Below are positions 24,341 to 33,684 of a stretch of 56,255 nt of DNA, one piece after another. The translations under genes were made by a program, and so were the position numbers. This DNA comes from an uncultured Dorea sp. (GTDB taxonomy: Bacteria; Bacillota; Clostridia; Lachnospirales; Lachnospiraceae). The DNA is taken from NCBI GenBank assembly GCA_910588745.1, contig CAJURK010000014.1, positions 1 through 56,255 of the forward strand. The letters run 5' to 3'. The first letter of the stretch is position 1, and each line of letters begins with the position of its first letter. The notes under the pieces are model-generated. The model worked only from the letters and a program-made list of their open reading frames with translations, was not told where the DNA came from and made no database searches.

Positions 24341-24675
24341 AAGATAGCCTCCGTTCTGTCAGCGCTTGAACTACATCGGAATAAATGCAGCGGATAAAGG
24401 GCGCGTATTCCTTTTATTGTATGGATAATCATTGGATTTATTATTATTATAGCTTTAGAATAGATATGGAGCAATGGATAGGAAGGATACTTTGCGATAT
24501 AAAATCAACTGACAGTTAACAAAGAGCTGCCGTAGCGGCAGCCTCTGTCATTGAATATACATGTTATTTCTGATATACTTTATATTGAATTTGACTTATA
24601 ATCATAATAGACTGCAGAATTTATAAATAAAAGTTTGACTAGTAAAGAACGAAACAGAAAGAAAGGTGTAAAGAA
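24341..24675. other. Divergent intergenic region, XRE operon / restriction genes
   Basis: Between divergent genes, the DNA turns AT-rich toward the restriction gene. A perfect hairpin GCTGCCG-TAG-CGGCAGC sits near 24528-24544 without a T run. TATAAT at 24597-24602 is a possible -10 for the restriction gene, but its -35 is poor. No small gene or controller protein was found. Confidence 0.4.
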
Positions 24676-25641
24676 ATGGGTATAAACCTTGATAAACCGC
24701 ATTTATGGAAACAAGATATTATTCAATCCGTGGATTTATATAATACATGGTTTATGGACTTTGCGCCTAATGCATTCAGGCAAACGCGTGTTTTGACAGC
24801 AAAGAGCGTAGAAGAAGCTTTGAAAGTAACGAGCTATCTAAATGATGTTTCGCCGGATATATTACAGAATCACCCAGAGGTTTTGTCTATTTTGAGAATG
24901 TCAACGTGTCCTCCAATAGCGAGGGATAGGCTGATAGGATTAGCTGGAGTCTCAAAGAACCTTGTGCAGAATATGGAGGATTCCCAAAATCCTCATATTT
25001 CACCGAGAATGAAAAAAGAAAAACTGAAAATAGAGTTACAGAGAATATCCGAAATTATTATTAAAATGGCTGACCCTGATATTTTTACATGGCTGTCTGA
25101 AAAGAGAAATCCTAACGAAACGGAAATTATACGTTCGTCTACTATAGTGGCTGATAGATTATGTGGAGCCGTTGCAGATCCTATTATCCGCAATGCGCAA
25201 GAAAAACGTCAGCTTGCAGCGATAACAGACGTATTGAAGCATAAAGGATATTTGTTATCAGAAAATGGAGTACGGTATGATGAGATGAAACCAGGTTCAT
25301 TCGCGTTTCATACAAACGTGCCTGTATATGTCACAGGAAACCAGGGCGGAACAGTAAATATTCCTGTAGACGTTGCGATTATGCCATTTGCGGCAAAGGC
25401 CGGGGATATACCTATACTTTTAGAAGCAAAATCAGCGGGCGATTTTACAAATGTGAACAAACGACGTAAAGAAGAAGCTGTAAAAATGCAGCAATTGAGA
25501 AATACATACGGAAATAACGTATCATATTCATTGTTTTTGTGCGGTTATTTTGATTCCGGTTATTTGGGCTATGAAGCGGCAGAGGGGATAGATTGGATAT
25601 GGGAACACAGAATAAAAGACATAGAACAACTAGGAATTTGA
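24676..25641 (+). CDS. XamI-like type II restriction endonuclease
   Basis: A 321-residue protein recognised as the RE_XamI family from its N-terminus (DKPHLWKQDIIQSVDLYNTWFMDFAPNAFRQTR) and the core around residues 228-260. There IPVDVAIM...ILLEAKSAG gives a PD-(D/E)xK-type site, probably D232, E250 and K252. XamI recognises GTCGAC; whether this enzyme does is an inference. The base composition is clearly more AT-rich than the flanking metabolic genes, pointing to horizontal acquisition. The start follows AAAGGTG at about 24662-24668. The cognate methyltransferase gene starts 2 bases after its stop. Confidence 0.85.
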   Translation: MGINLDKPHLWKQDIIQSVDLYNTWFMDFAPNAFRQTRVLTAKSVEEALKVTSYLNDVSPDILQNHPEVLSILRMSTCPPIARDRLIGLAGVSKNLVQNMEDSQNPHISPRMKKEKLKIELQRISEIIIKMADPDIFTWLSEKRNPNETEIIRSSTIVADRLCGAVADPIIRNAQEKRQLAAITDVLKHKGYLLSENGVRYDEMKPGSFAFHTNVPVYVTGNQGGTVNIPVDVAIMPFAAKAGDIPILLEAKSAGDFTNVNKRRKEEAVKMQQLRNTYGNNVSYSLFLCGYFDSGYLGYEAAEGIDWIWEHRIKDIEQLGI

Positions 25642-25643
25642 AA

Positions 25644-27149
25644 ATGATGGAGCAATCCCGAGCTAATAAGCAAGAAATGATTGATAAGCAAGAAGATATT
25701 GAAAAACGCCGCAGATTTGGACAGTTTTCAACACCTTATGAATTGGCAAAAGAAATGGTGTCGTTTGGACTTGGCCTTTTGGATACGGATGAAGTTACAT
25801 TTTTGGAGCCGTGTTTAGGAAGCGGCGCGTTTTATTCAGCTCTTTTAAATGTAACAGATGACGACTATACTGTTAAGTTCGCTACAGGCATAGAAATTGA
25901 TCCGGTATATTATAGTTGTGCAAAAAGTCTTTGGAGTGATACAGGTATAAATATTATCAATGACAATTTTGCCAAGGTAGAGCCTGACAGGAAGTATAAT
26001 TTTGTTCTGACCAATCCGCCGTATGTACGTCATCATTATATATCACAGGATGATAAAATACATTTAGCTGAAACCGAAAAAATGGAAACCGAAATTGCTT
26101 TATCCGGGTTAGCAGGCCTGTACTGCCATTTTATTTTATTGGCAAACAAATGGCTTGCGTCGAACGCTATATGCGGCTGGCTCGTTCCAAGTGAGTTCAT
26201 GGATGTAAATTATGGAAGTGGGATTAAAGATTATTTGCTGAATCATGTTCATCTACTACGCATACATCGCTATGATCCGGATAATTCTATGTTTTCAGAT
26301 GCGTTAGTTTCATCTTGCGTTATATGGTTTAAAAACGAAGTAGTGACTTATGACTATGAGGTAGCGTTTACTTTTAGCGGTACACATGAAAAACCGATAC
26401 AAAAAAAACAGGTAAAAAAATCAGAATTGCTGAAAGAATGTAAATGGACACGTTTTCCCGAAAAGGAGATACGGAGAGAAAAAACGAACGGAGTAACATT
26501 GGGAGATTTCTTTGAAATAAAACGAGGACTTGCAACAGGCGACAATAATTTCTTTATTTTGGAACGTGAAAAAATATCAGAGTTAGGTATGGATATGTCA
26601 TTTTTTAAGCCTATCCTGCCAAGTCCCCGATATTTGAAAACGGATTTTGTAAGTTCTGACAAAGACGGAATACCGCAAATTGAACCTCAATATTTTTTGT
26701 TGGATTGTGAGCTGTCAGAACAAGAAATTGAAAAAAACTATCCTGCAACATGGGATTATTTACAAAGTGGAGTAAACAAAACAAGTAAGAAGTACCTTTG
26801 CAAAAACAGAAAAAAATGGTATTGGCAAGAACAACGAGAATCAACTTATTTTCTGTGTTCATATATGGGACGAAGTAAAGATAACCGTTCACCGATTCGG
26901 TTTATATTAAACCTATCGGATGCGGTCGCAACGAATTCTTATTTAATGCTTTACCCAAAAGAACACCTGCAGCAAGCTATTTCAGAGAATCCCCATTCCG
27001 TGTATAAAATATGGGAGATGCTCAAGAGCATCCGAAAAAATGAGATTGAAGAAGAAGGACGCGTTTATGGAGGAGGATTAAAGAAAATCGAACCAAAAGA
27101 GCTTGCAAAAGTTTCGTGCGGCGATTTGGTAGACCTCTGCGCGGTGTAA
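25644..27149 (+). CDS. N6-adenine DNA methyltransferase of the XamI-like system
   Basis: A 501-residue class I methyltransferase. SAM-binding parts are GQFSTP (26-31) and LEPCLGSGAF (54-63); the catalytic motif NPPY is at 124-127, typical of adenine-N6 enzymes. The C-terminal part (LGDFFEIKRGLATGDNNFF...) resembles target-recognition domains of this group. ATG 25644 is chosen because AGGA at 25632-25635 is well placed and the product then does not overlap the nuclease gene. It protects host DNA at the nuclease's site. Codon use is AT-rich, like the partner gene. Confidence 0.9.
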   Translation: MMEQSRANKQEMIDKQEDIEKRRRFGQFSTPYELAKEMVSFGLGLLDTDEVTFLEPCLGSGAFYSALLNVTDDDYTVKFATGIEIDPVYYSCAKSLWSDTGINIINDNFAKVEPDRKYNFVLTNPPYVRHHYISQDDKIHLAETEKMETEIALSGLAGLYCHFILLANKWLASNAICGWLVPSEFMDVNYGSGIKDYLLNHVHLLRIHRYDPDNSMFSDALVSSCVIWFKNEVVTYDYEVAFTFSGTHEKPIQKKQVKKSELLKECKWTRFPEKEIRREKTNGVTLGDFFEIKRGLATGDNNFFILEREKISELGMDMSFFKPILPSPRYLKTDFVSSDKDGIPQIEPQYFLLDCELSEQEIEKNYPATWDYLQSGVNKTSKKYLCKNRKKWYWQEQRESTYFLCSYMGRSKDNRSPIRFILNLSDAVATNSYLMLYPKEHLQQAISENPHSVYKIWEMLKSIRKNEIEEEGRVYGGGLKKIEPKELAKVSCGDLVDLCAV

Positions 27150-27252
27150 TGTTGCCATAGAGTCATCAATGAACGGGCAAAGACTTTTTCGCATCTGTCT
27201 GCAAATGCCGGGGTTCAGACGCCGATAGGATCAGTACAAAGGAGTCATAACA

Positions 27253-28260
27253 ATGAAGAAACGAATTTTGATTATAAATACCGGGGGAACCCTGTCTTCC
27301 GTAAACAGCGACCAGGGGTTAAGCCCGGGGCTGTCAAGCCGGGAGATTTTGGAAGAGATCCGTATGGTATCGAAGAATCTGGAATTGGAGACGGAGGATT
27401 TCTGTTCTCTTGACAGCGCCAATATATTTCCCGATGACTGGGCGGCCTTAGCGGTGAGAATCGGCCGGGTCTGCATGGATTATGAAGGGATTGTTATCAT
27501 TCATGGGACGGATACGCTGGCATATACGGCTTCTATGCTGTCTTTCATGCTGCAGAACATCCCCATTCCGGTGGTACTTACCGGGAGCCAGCTTTCTATT
27601 TCCCATCCGGTGGCGGACGCCATGGAGAACTGCCGCTGCGCCATCCATATGGCTGCCAGCGGATGCGCGGGGGTATTTGCGGCGTTTAACCGGAAGGTAA
27701 TGTTAGGCTGCAGAACCTCGAAGGTGCGTTCCATGAGTTTCGACGCGTTTGAGAGTACCAATTATCCCAACGTGGCGGAAATCAGCGCCCTTGGGCTACA
27801 CATCAGGAAGGAAATGCTTCCGAAAAGAAAAGGGGTTTTCCGGGTGCAGGCGGATTATTCAGACAAAGTATTCCTCTTAAAGCTGTATCCCGGGATTGAT
27901 CCGTCAATCCTTGGGATGCTCTGGAAGCAGGGGTATAAGGGCGTATACATAGAAGGGTTCGGACTGGGCGGGATGCCCTTTGTGAAGCATGATTTTGCTT
28001 CGGCGGTGCGGGAAGCTGTGGAAAAGGGAATGACGGTGCTGGCAGGCAGCCAGTGTCCTTATGAGGGAAGCAACCTGTCGGTGTATGAGACCGGGCTTCT
28101 GGCGCTGAGAGGCGGCGTACTGCAGGCCTACGATATGACTGCGGAGGCGGCGGTGACAAAGCTGATGTGGGTGCTGGGGCAGACCGGGAAACCAGAGGAA
28201 ATCAGGGATTATTTCCAGCTTGGTTTAGTGAGGGAAGTGAGTATACCCGATCTGGATTAA
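27253..28260 (+). CDS. ansA: L-asparaginase type I
   Basis: A 335-residue cytoplasmic asparaginase. The two catalytic motifs are present: NTGGTLSS with nucleophile T10, and HGTDT with T86 and D87. The length and C-terminal sequence (AGSQCPYEGSNLSVYETG) fit bacterial type I enzymes; there is no signal peptide. It hydrolyses asparagine to aspartate and ammonia. AAAGGAG at 27238-27244 gives the start. Its end lies only 11 bases from the convergent MATE gene. Confidence 0.9.
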   Translation: MKKRILIINTGGTLSSVNSDQGLSPGLSSREILEEIRMVSKNLELETEDFCSLDSANIFPDDWAALAVRIGRVCMDYEGIVIIHGTDTLAYTASMLSFMLQNIPIPVVLTGSQLSISHPVADAMENCRCAIHMAASGCAGVFAAFNRKVMLGCRTSKVRSMSFDAFESTNYPNVAEISALGLHIRKEMLPKRKGVFRVQADYSDKVFLLKLYPGIDPSILGMLWKQGYKGVYIEGFGLGGMPFVKHDFASAVREAVEKGMTVLAGSQCPYEGSNLSVYETGLLALRGGVLQAYDMTAEAAVTKLMWVLGQTGKPEEIRDYFQLGLVREVSIPDLD

Positions 28261-28271
28261 CGACAAAAATG

Positions 28272-29609
28272 TCAGGAGGTTCGGCGGGCAAAGGGCTTAG
28301 AGCGAAGATAAGGAATCAAAAAACCGAGCGTTAAAATCAGGCTCAGTATTTCCGACGCCAGCGGACTCCACCAGATGCCGGCGCCTCCGAACAGCATTGT
28401 CATAACAAGCAGGCTGAAACAAAGCATTACCATTCCCCGGGCTAAGGAGATAACGGTGGCGGCCACCGGATGCTCCACCGCTGTAAAATAAGCTCCGATT
28501 ACCACGTTGTAGCCCGCAAACAGGAAAGAAAGCGCAAAAATTCGAAAGACATGGACGCTGTACGGGAGTAGGCCGCTGTCGGCGGAGGAGATGAACAGCC
28601 GGACAATCGGTTTTGTTCCGGCCATGCATACAAACGTAAAGGCTGCGGAAGCCGCGATAACAGCGAAAATTCCGTAACGGAATAGCTGTCCGCATTGATC
28701 CATGCGTCCTTTGCCGAAATAATAGCTGATCAGCGGCTGATAGCCCTGGGCAATGCCAACCATGGTCATCACAGCCAGGGAATTAACATAGGAAATAATG
28801 GTATAGCTAACCAGCGCGTCCTCATTCAGGTAATAAAGGATTGCCTGATTAAAGAGGAAAATAATCAGTCCCGGGGACAGCTCCGTGATACAGGAAGGGA
28901 TTCCGTTCTTAACCTGCCTCCAGATGATGGGGAGATTTAAACGGAACCTGGTAAATTTGATAATCCCTTTCTTTCCGCAGAAATGTGCCAGGTACATGGC
29001 AATTAGAAAAACATGGGAAATGCCTGTGGCTATAGCGGCGCCCCGGATCCCCATATGCAGTTTCATTACCATCAGATAATCCAGTATCACATTCATAAGG
29101 GAACCCGCGGTCACGATGAAAGTGGCCATTTTCGGGTATCCGTCTGTCTTAATGATCGTCTCAAAAGAATAGGAGAGGATAAAAAGACCGGAAAATGGGA
29201 CAATTGAACCCAGGTAATCCAGTACATATTCCATGTTTACATCCGTAGCTCCCAGAAAAACGGCAACGGACTTTAGGTTCAGCAGTACCAGGATCGTAAT
29301 AACGGCCGAAAACAGCACAAGGAGGCAGATGTTCTGGGTGAATACTTCATTGGCCTTTTGGACACGTTTTTCCCCCAGCATAATCGCCACAATGGTAGAG
29401 GTTCCTACTGCAAACAGGATAGAGACTGCGTACAGCGCCATAATATAAGGCATGGAAATGTTGACCGCGGTCAGGGCGATCTCAGACACGCCTCTTGCCA
29501 CAAAAATACCATCCACCATAGTGTAGAGTGCGAATACCCACTGCGCTGTAATGGATGGTATAATAAATTTAAAAAAATCGCCTTTCAGGGACTTCCCCTC
29601 CAGCTTCAT
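28272..29609 (-). CDS. MATE-family efflux transporter (MepA-like)
   Basis: A 445-residue polytopic protein with twelve hydrophobic segments and the pattern of MATE transporters (FIIPSITAQWVFALYTMVDGIFVARGVSE; GIRGAAIATGISH; GIAQGYQPLISYYFGKGR). It should export cationic drugs or metabolites with Na+ or H+ antiport. The marR-type gene lies upstream on the same strand at a distance of about 150 bases, so it may be regulated by that protein. Confidence 0.9.
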   Translation of the reverse strand: MKLEGKSLKGDFFKFIIPSITAQWVFALYTMVDGIFVARGVSEIALTAVNISMPYIMALYAVSILFAVGTSTIVAIMLGEKRVQKANEVFTQNICLLVLFSAVITILVLLNLKSVAVFLGATDVNMEYVLDYLGSIVPFSGLFILSYSFETIIKTDGYPKMATFIVTAGSLMNVILDYLMVMKLHMGIRGAAIATGISHVFLIAMYLAHFCGKKGIIKFTRFRLNLPIIWRQVKNGIPSCITELSPGLIIFLFNQAILYYLNEDALVSYTIISYVNSLAVMTMVGIAQGYQPLISYYFGKGRMDQCGQLFRYGIFAVIAASAAFTFVCMAGTKPIVRLFISSADSGLLPYSVHVFRIFALSFLFAGYNVVIGAYFTAVEHPVAATVISLARGMVMLCFSLLVMTMLFGGAGIWWSPLASEILSLILTLGFLIPYLRSKPFARRTS

Positions 29610-29712
29610 AAATATAACCTCCCTTTTTAAAAGCTAATAACCATGATAACCGAAGCCGGGAGAATAAGCAAGCGATTTAGATGGATTTGCGAAGGCTGCC
29701 TGTGAGCAGAGC

Positions 29713-29727
29713 ATTACTGTTCACAGG
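29713..29727 (+). repeat. Copy 3 of the dispersed 15-mer (ATTACTGTTCACAGG)
   Basis: It lies in the gap between the MATE and marR genes, inside a larger imperfect hairpin (CCTGTGA...TCACAGG, about 29699-29727), and matches copy 1 at 14 of 15 positions. Confidence 0.5.
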
Positions 29728-29762
29728 TTTGCGCATTTACTGCGCAGACCGTAAAAAATGAT

Positions 29763-30188
29763 TCAGGTGCGAACGGTAACGGCTTCCTGGAGTTTTTCGC
29801 TGATCCGGAACAGGGCTTCTATATCGGCTTTCCCCAGAATGGATTCGATTTTCTTTTGCGCATCCTGCCACAGCGGCGCCGCCAAGTTTAAGACTCGCTT
29901 CCCCTCGTCCGATAAAGCGAAGGTCTTGCCGCGCCCAGGCGCTTCTTCTATGAATCCCCGCTTCGTTAGGGGCTTTATATTTCTTACCATCGTACTTCGC
30001 TCAAGACCCACATGTTCCGCCCAGTGGGTGATATTTGCGGAGCCGAGCCGCCAGAGGGTGATAAGAAGATAGTACTGGGCTGCAGTAAGCCCGGCGCCTT
30101 TTAATGAAGTATCGTAAATCTCAGACAGCGCGTTTGCGCTGCGTCTTAAGTTCGTGCAGTAACAGACGCTTTTGTATAAGCTGGCCAT
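29763..30188 (-). CDS. MarR-family transcriptional regulator
   Basis: A 141-residue winged-helix protein. The core ITHWAEHVGLERSTMVRNIKPLTKRGFIEEAP is the MarR DNA-binding motif and wing. The N-terminus carries two cysteines (SVCYCTNLRRSA), which could make it redox- or electrophile-responsive as in OhrR/DUF24-like sensors. This is a guess from cysteine position. ATG 30188 after AAAGGGGAAAG is the start. It precedes the MATE gene on the same strand, the usual marR-pump pairing. Confidence 0.88.
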   Translation of the reverse strand: MASLYKSVCYCTNLRRSANALSEIYDTSLKGAGLTAAQYYLLITLWRLGSANITHWAEHVGLERSTMVRNIKPLTKRGFIEEAPGRGKTFALSDEGKRVLNLAAPLWQDAQKKIESILGKADIEALFRISEKLQEAVTVRT

Positions 30189-30224
30189 AAATGTCTTTCC
30201 CCTTTCTAACATTAATAAAAAATA

Positions 30225-30276
30225 TGTATATACACATACTATGTATGATCATAAGATGGAAAGAAGCATTTGTCAA
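30225..30276 (-). promoter_or_regulatory. Promoter and operators of the marR gene
   Basis: On the minus strand TTGACA (30271-30276) and TATGAT (30248-30253) are 17 bases apart, a near-consensus promoter. Downstream of the -10 lie CATAC-TAT-GTATG (30235-30247) and TGTATATACA (30225-30234), probable self-repression sites. The CATAC/GTATG half-site resembles those near the MFS gene at 210-228 and 477-501. Confidence 0.65.
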
Positions 30277-30394
30277 TTGCCGGATAAAAACTTTTGTGCA
30301 ATATTATCATTTTTTTCAAAAAATAACCAGGAGTATGTAAAAAAATGACAAAAACAAAGATAAAAAAGGGAAAGAATATACAGGCAGAACTTCT

Positions 30395-30400
30395 TATAAT
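30395..30400 (+). promoter_or_regulatory. Possible -10 of the second ABC operon
   Basis: A consensus TATAAT lies 40 bases before the binding-protein start. No good -35 is visible, so an activator (perhaps the AraC protein encoded at 33685-34509) may be needed. Confidence 0.4.
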
Positions 30401-30439
30401 CTAATTAACACAGAAAACGAACAGTAAAGGAGGATGTTT

Positions 30440-31774
30440 ATGAAGAAAAGATTAGTTAGCTTGTTACTGGTTGGAGTAATGGCGGCAGGAATGCTTGCAG
30501 GATGCGGAGGATCCGACGGCCAGGACAGCAAAGGAGGAGAAGAAGGAGGAGAAAGCTCCGGGGAGGTTGCGATTTCATTCTACACGACTGAGACAGGAAA
30601 GGACGATTATTTCCAGGATCTGATTCAGGACTTTGAGAGCAAGAATGAAGGGATTACAGTAGAGTATATTGCGGCCGGAGACGACCAGCTCCAGGCATGG
30701 ATGGCGCTTTATTCCAGCAACGAGGGGCCGACGGTTTCTCTGATGGATCCGATTAACATTTATGAGAATCAGGAAAGAATGCTGGATCTTACTGACCAGT
30801 CGCTGTTAGGTAACGTGAAAAAGGATTCTCTCAGCACGCTGACCTTTGACGGTAAGGTATACGGTGTTCCTATGTCGGCGGCAGGAATCGGCATTCTCTA
30901 CAACAAAGCTGTATGCGACAAAGCGGTAGGCGGAGATTTCGACCCTGCTACGATTAAAACCCGGTCAGACCTTAAGGATCTGTTGGACAAGATTGAGAAA
31001 ACAGGCGTTGCGGGAAGCTGTATCACCGGCGTTAACTGGTCCATCGGCGCGCACTATCTCTGCCAGGTTTACGGAGCGGCGATCGGCGACGTAGAGGAGA
31101 GAGTGGAATACGTTAACAGCATCATTTCCGGGGATGTGAAGGAGATTGATAATGAGGTATTTAACGGATATATGGATACCTTCGAGCTGCTCGCTGAGCA
31201 TAATCTCAACAAAGCCGACCCGCTGGTAGGAGATGTTAATGTGGATGCCGCAGCGTTTGCAGAAGGCAAATGCGGAACTTGGTTTATGGGAGACTGGGCA
31301 TGGACTTATCTTGCGGAGATTGTAGAGGAAGGCGCAGAGTTCGGATTGCTTCCGATTCCATACAGCGACGACGAAAACGACACGATTAACCAGTGTATCC
31401 CAACCTCTTATGCAAAGGGATACTGTATTGATATCAGCCAGAATACGGAAGAACAGCAGCAGGCAGGCTTGAAATTTATCGAGTATATGTCGTCGGATGA
31501 ATACGCGCTGGAGCAGACGGCAGTAGTAACCGGACAGGCGCTTCCTTTTGAGAACTTTGCTTTTGAGGATAAGCTGAGTCCGCTGGGACAGTCAACGGCC
31601 AACTATATGTCGGAAGGCCGGGCATATGATTTTTATGGTACGCCGAATCTTTCGCCATCGGATATCTGGTATGAGTGCGGCGCTTATATGTGCGAATATC
31701 TGTCCGGGGCATGCGACAGAGAAACGCTGGCGTCTAAAATTGACGGGTACTGGAGCGCACAGGAAGCAAGATAA
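30440..31774 (+). CDS. CUT1 sugar ABC transporter, lipoprotein substrate-binding protein (second system)
   Basis: A 444-residue binding protein with lipoprotein signal KKRLVSLLLVGVMAAGMLAGC (lipobox LAGC) followed by a Gly/Ser/Glu-rich linker. The core includes the family features LYSSNEGPTVSLMDPINIYENQ and GKCGTWFMGDWAWTYL. ATG 30440 is selected because the ATG at 30434 lies within the AAAGGAGG site itself. Two permease genes follow, with no ATPase gene. Downstream esterases suggest a plant cell-wall oligosaccharide as ligand, which is an inference from context. Confidence 0.9.
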   Translation: MKKRLVSLLLVGVMAAGMLAGCGGSDGQDSKGGEEGGESSGEVAISFYTTETGKDDYFQDLIQDFESKNEGITVEYIAAGDDQLQAWMALYSSNEGPTVSLMDPINIYENQERMLDLTDQSLLGNVKKDSLSTLTFDGKVYGVPMSAAGIGILYNKAVCDKAVGGDFDPATIKTRSDLKDLLDKIEKTGVAGSCITGVNWSIGAHYLCQVYGAAIGDVEERVEYVNSIISGDVKEIDNEVFNGYMDTFELLAEHNLNKADPLVGDVNVDAAAFAEGKCGTWFMGDWAWTYLAEIVEEGAEFGLLPIPYSDDENDTINQCIPTSYAKGYCIDISQNTEEQQQAGLKFIEYMSSDEYALEQTAVVTGQALPFENFAFEDKLSPLGQSTANYMSEGRAYDFYGTPNLSPSDIWYECGAYMCEYLSGACDRETLASKIDGYWSAQEAR

Positions 31775-31788
31775 TGGAAACGAGACGG

Positions 31789-31814
31789 ATGTGGGGAAGC
31801 GTACTTCCCCGCAT
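31789..31814 (+). promoter_or_regulatory. Intercistronic stem-loop after the second binding-protein gene
   Basis: An 11-bp stem ATGTGGGGAAG / CTTCCCCGCAT with loop CGTA is not followed by a T run. It has the same position relative to the genes as the hairpin at 6490-6527 and likely serves the same expression-ratio role. Confidence 0.65.
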
Positions 31815-31921
31815 TTCCGTATCTGTACGGCAGTCGGAAGGCGGAACAGGGCAAGAAAAGTTCAGCGCACGCTGCTTGGAACAGATTTTTTCAAATATAA
31901 TGTAGGATAAGGGAGAAACGG

Positions 31922-32806
31922 ATGAGCAAACAGGCGGCAAAAAAACTGAGAAGCGTTATGCAGTTTGCGGGGTTTGGACTTCCGGCAGTTTTTATCTGGG
32001 TGACGGTGATTATTATTCCGTTTATTTATGGAATCTGGATTACATTTACTGACTGGAACGGACTGGCGCTTCATATAAACTATGTAGGATTGGATAACTA
32101 TAAGGCGGTGTTTAGCGACGCGGCGTTTATCACCGCATTTCTGAAAACGGTAATCTATGCAGTATTTACGGTTGCCGCAAGTAATGCGGCGGGCTTCTTG
32201 CTGGCGCTGGCGGTGACCAATGGGATTAAGGCTCAGGGACTGTTCCGGGCAGGATTTTTTACGCCGAATATCATAGGCGGTATTATTTTGGGCTACATTT
32301 GGAACTTTATTTTTTCTTATGCCCTTACCGGCTTTGGGAAGGCGGCGGGGATAGAATGGATGTCTACTTCCTGGCTGACCCATCCTACCAGGGCGTTAAT
32401 TGCGCTGATTATCGTGAGTTCCTGGCAGATGAGCGGATATCTGATGGTGATTTATATCGCGGGGCTTACCAATGTTCCGGGAGAATTGACGGAAGCGGCG
32501 AAAGTAGACGGCGCGACCGGCTGGCAGGTGATTCGGAAGGTAAAGATTCCCTGCATCAGAAATACAATCGCAATCTGTGTATTTTTGTCGATTTCAAGAA
32601 CCTTTATGTCTTTTGACATGAACCTTTCGCTGACGGCGGGCGGACCTTATAAATCAACGGAGCTGATTGCCTACAAGATTTATCAGACCGCCTTTACCAG
32701 TATGGAATTCGGAAAAGGGCAGGCTCAGGCGATGGTGCTGTTTGTGATTGTGGCGGTAATTTCCCTGCTGCAGGTTTATTTTACAAGGAAAGGAGCTGAG
32801 AACTGA
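31922..32806 (+). CDS. CUT1 ABC transporter permease (MalF type, second system)
   Basis: A 294-residue permease with about six helices. The EAA loop is TEAAKVDGATGWQVIRKVKIP. The N-terminal region FGLPAVFIWVTVIIIPFIYGIWITFTDWNG is typical for the first helix of this subunit. GGGAGAAACGG precedes the ATG. It shares one base with the next permease gene, so the two subunits are translationally coupled. Confidence 0.9.
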   Translation: MSKQAAKKLRSVMQFAGFGLPAVFIWVTVIIIPFIYGIWITFTDWNGLALHINYVGLDNYKAVFSDAAFITAFLKTVIYAVFTVAASNAAGFLLALAVTNGIKAQGLFRAGFFTPNIIGGIILGYIWNFIFSYALTGFGKAAGIEWMSTSWLTHPTRALIALIIVSSWQMSGYLMVIYIAGLTNVPGELTEAAKVDGATGWQVIRKVKIPCIRNTIAICVFLSISRTFMSFDMNLSLTAGGPYKSTELIAYKIYQTAFTSMEFGKGQAQAMVLFVIVAVISLLQVYFTRKGAEN

Positions 32807-33636
32807 TGAATCGAATAAAGGCAAAGAGGAGCGCCGCGTTTTTCCTTACCTTATTTGTGCTGCTCCTGTTCATGGTTCCGTTTTTTATTCTGGTAATCAA
32901 TACGTTTAAGACAACGCAGGAATTTATCCAGACGCCGTTTGCGCTGCCGAAGAGCCTGGATTTCGAGAACTTTTCCGTGGCGGTTAGAAGGATGAATTTC
33001 TGGACGGCGCTTAAAAACACAGCGGTGGTAACCGTGGCCGCGGTAGTGGCGAATACCCTTGTATCCGCTATGACGGGATATTTGTTTGCAAGAAAGAGAT
33101 GGAAGATTAATAAATTTATCTTTATGGCTTTTCTGGCGTCTATGGTTGCGCCTTTTCAGGTATATATGATTCCGCAGGTGAAGATTTACGCGGGGCAGCT
33201 TGGGTTTTCCAATTCATTGGCGGTAGTAGCCTATATTGCTATCGGCCTTAATATTCCTTTTGCAGTATTTCTTTACAATGGATTTGTGGAAGGGATTCCG
33301 GAGGAACTGGACGAAGCGGCGAGGATTGACGGCTGCAGCTTTACAAAAACGTTCTTTTTGATTATACTGCCGCTTTTAAAACCGATTATTATAACGGTTA
33401 CGGTGTTTGTGGCTATGGGAGTCTGGAATGATTATCTGATGTCCAGCTTGTTTTTGACCAAACAGGAAACGAAGACCCTGGCGATAGCGATTAAGACGTT
33501 CCTGACCAATCATTCCGCCGAATACGCTCCGATGATGGCGGGACTTCTGCTCAGTATTGTGCCGGTTCTGATTTTCTATCTGGCGGGGCAGAAGTATATT
33601 ATTGAAGGCGTTGTGGCGGGCAGCGTTAAGGGGTAG
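32806..33636 (+). CDS. CUT1 ABC transporter permease (MalG type, second system)
   Basis: A 276-residue permease with six helices, EAA loop DEAARIDGCSFTKTFFLIILP and C-terminus VVAGSVKG. Ribosome binding site AAAGGAG lies inside the previous gene. It ends 48 bases before the convergent AraC gene; the GC-rich hairpin near 33650-33668 may be the terminator. Confidence 0.9.
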   Translation: MNRIKAKRSAAFFLTLFVLLLFMVPFFILVINTFKTTQEFIQTPFALPKSLDFENFSVAVRRMNFWTALKNTAVVTVAAVVANTLVSAMTGYLFARKRWKINKFIFMAFLASMVAPFQVYMIPQVKIYAGQLGFSNSLAVVAYIAIGLNIPFAVFLYNGFVEGIPEELDEAARIDGCSFTKTFFLIILPLLKPIIITVTVFVAMGVWNDYLMSSLFLTKQETKTLAIAIKTFLTNHSAEYAPMMAGLLLSIVPVLIFYLAGQKYIIEGVVAGSVKG

Positions 33637-33646
33637 CGGAAACGCC

Positions 33647-33668
33647 TGGCCGGCGTCGGCCGGTATTA
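33647..33668. terminator. Possible terminator between convergent genes
   Basis: CTGGCCG-GCGT-CGGCCGG forms a GC-rich stem between the permease and AraC genes. A longer outer pairing AAACG...CGTTT may extend it, but there is no strong T run, so the call is tentative. Confidence 0.4.
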
Positions 33669-33684
33669 TAGGTACGGCCGTTTC

